From Geopsychrobacter sp. (GTDB taxonomy: Bacteria > Desulfobacterota > Desulfuromonadia > Desulfuromonadales > Geopsychrobacteraceae), in contig JAAXQE010000318.1 in the NCBI GenBank assembly GCA_012974425.1, forward strand, positions 1-32,110: a stretch of 32,110 nt of DNA, given 5' to 3'. The position numbers and the translations under genes are program-made. Each line of letters starts with the position of its first letter. Position 1 is the first letter of the stretch. Of this stretch, positions 32,110 through 32,110 are shown one piece after another. The notes beneath the pieces were generated by a model. The model was not told where the DNA came from. It saw only the letters and a program-made list of their open reading frames with translations, and did not search any database.

Positions 32110-32110
32110 T

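Overview
The window looks like part of a chromosome of an anaerobic or microaerophilic Gram-negative bacterium, most likely of the Desulfuromonadales/Geobacter type. This is an inference from gene content: a rubredoxin-first rubrerythrin, a DUF4198-type nickel/cobalt ECF transporter, a CIRCE-controlled hrcA-grpE-dnaK-dnaJ operon, oxygen-independent HemW, Mrp-like antiporter subunits and several c-di-GMP enzymes. No mobile element, CRISPR array, tRNA or rRNA was seen. Most of the window is ordinary core genome, with a few decayed or unusual spots.

Bases 1-4753: the C-terminal part of a PAS-GGDEF-EAL protein is followed by an unrecognised 131-aa gene with its own promoter and terminator, a decayed fragment of a PfkB kinase, a 60-aa four-cysteine protein, and an intact PfkB (adenosine/ribokinase-like) kinase on the minus strand. 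The two terminators on either side of the kinase fragment are near copies, and each lies just beyond a kinase 3' end. This suggests that a 'terminator + kinase tail' unit was duplicated.

Bases 4958-12447 (plus strand): a permease, binding protein and permease set for a polar amino-acid ABC importer with no ATPase gene, then a six-gene ECF-type nickel/cobalt importer. That cluster encodes two periplasmic proteins whose mature forms should begin with His, a small two-helix coiled-coil protein, NikM/CbiM, NikQ/CbiQ, and a double-ATPase NikO/CbiO ending in a strongly His-rich tail. A GlxA-type AraC regulator follows.

Bases 13638-20178: a membrane diguanylate cyclase, a rubrerythrin with a consensus sigma70 promoter, a pair of tandem half-size permeases transcribed divergently from it, then a minus-strand operon aroC - DsbA-like - metallo-beta-lactamase-fold hydrolase. 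The roughly 690-bp gap upstream of aroC holds fused remnants of a beta-carbonic anhydrase and a histidine kinase.

Bases 20179-32110 (all minus strand): an antiporter-like membrane cluster (a partial subunit at the edge, an MrpD-like subunit, two tiny membrane proteins and a second antiporter-like subunit), then hemW, then hrcA-grpE-dnaK-dnaJ with a perfect CIRCE operator, and a TPR plus periplasmic-binding-fold protein (LpoA-like) 31 bases after dnaJ.
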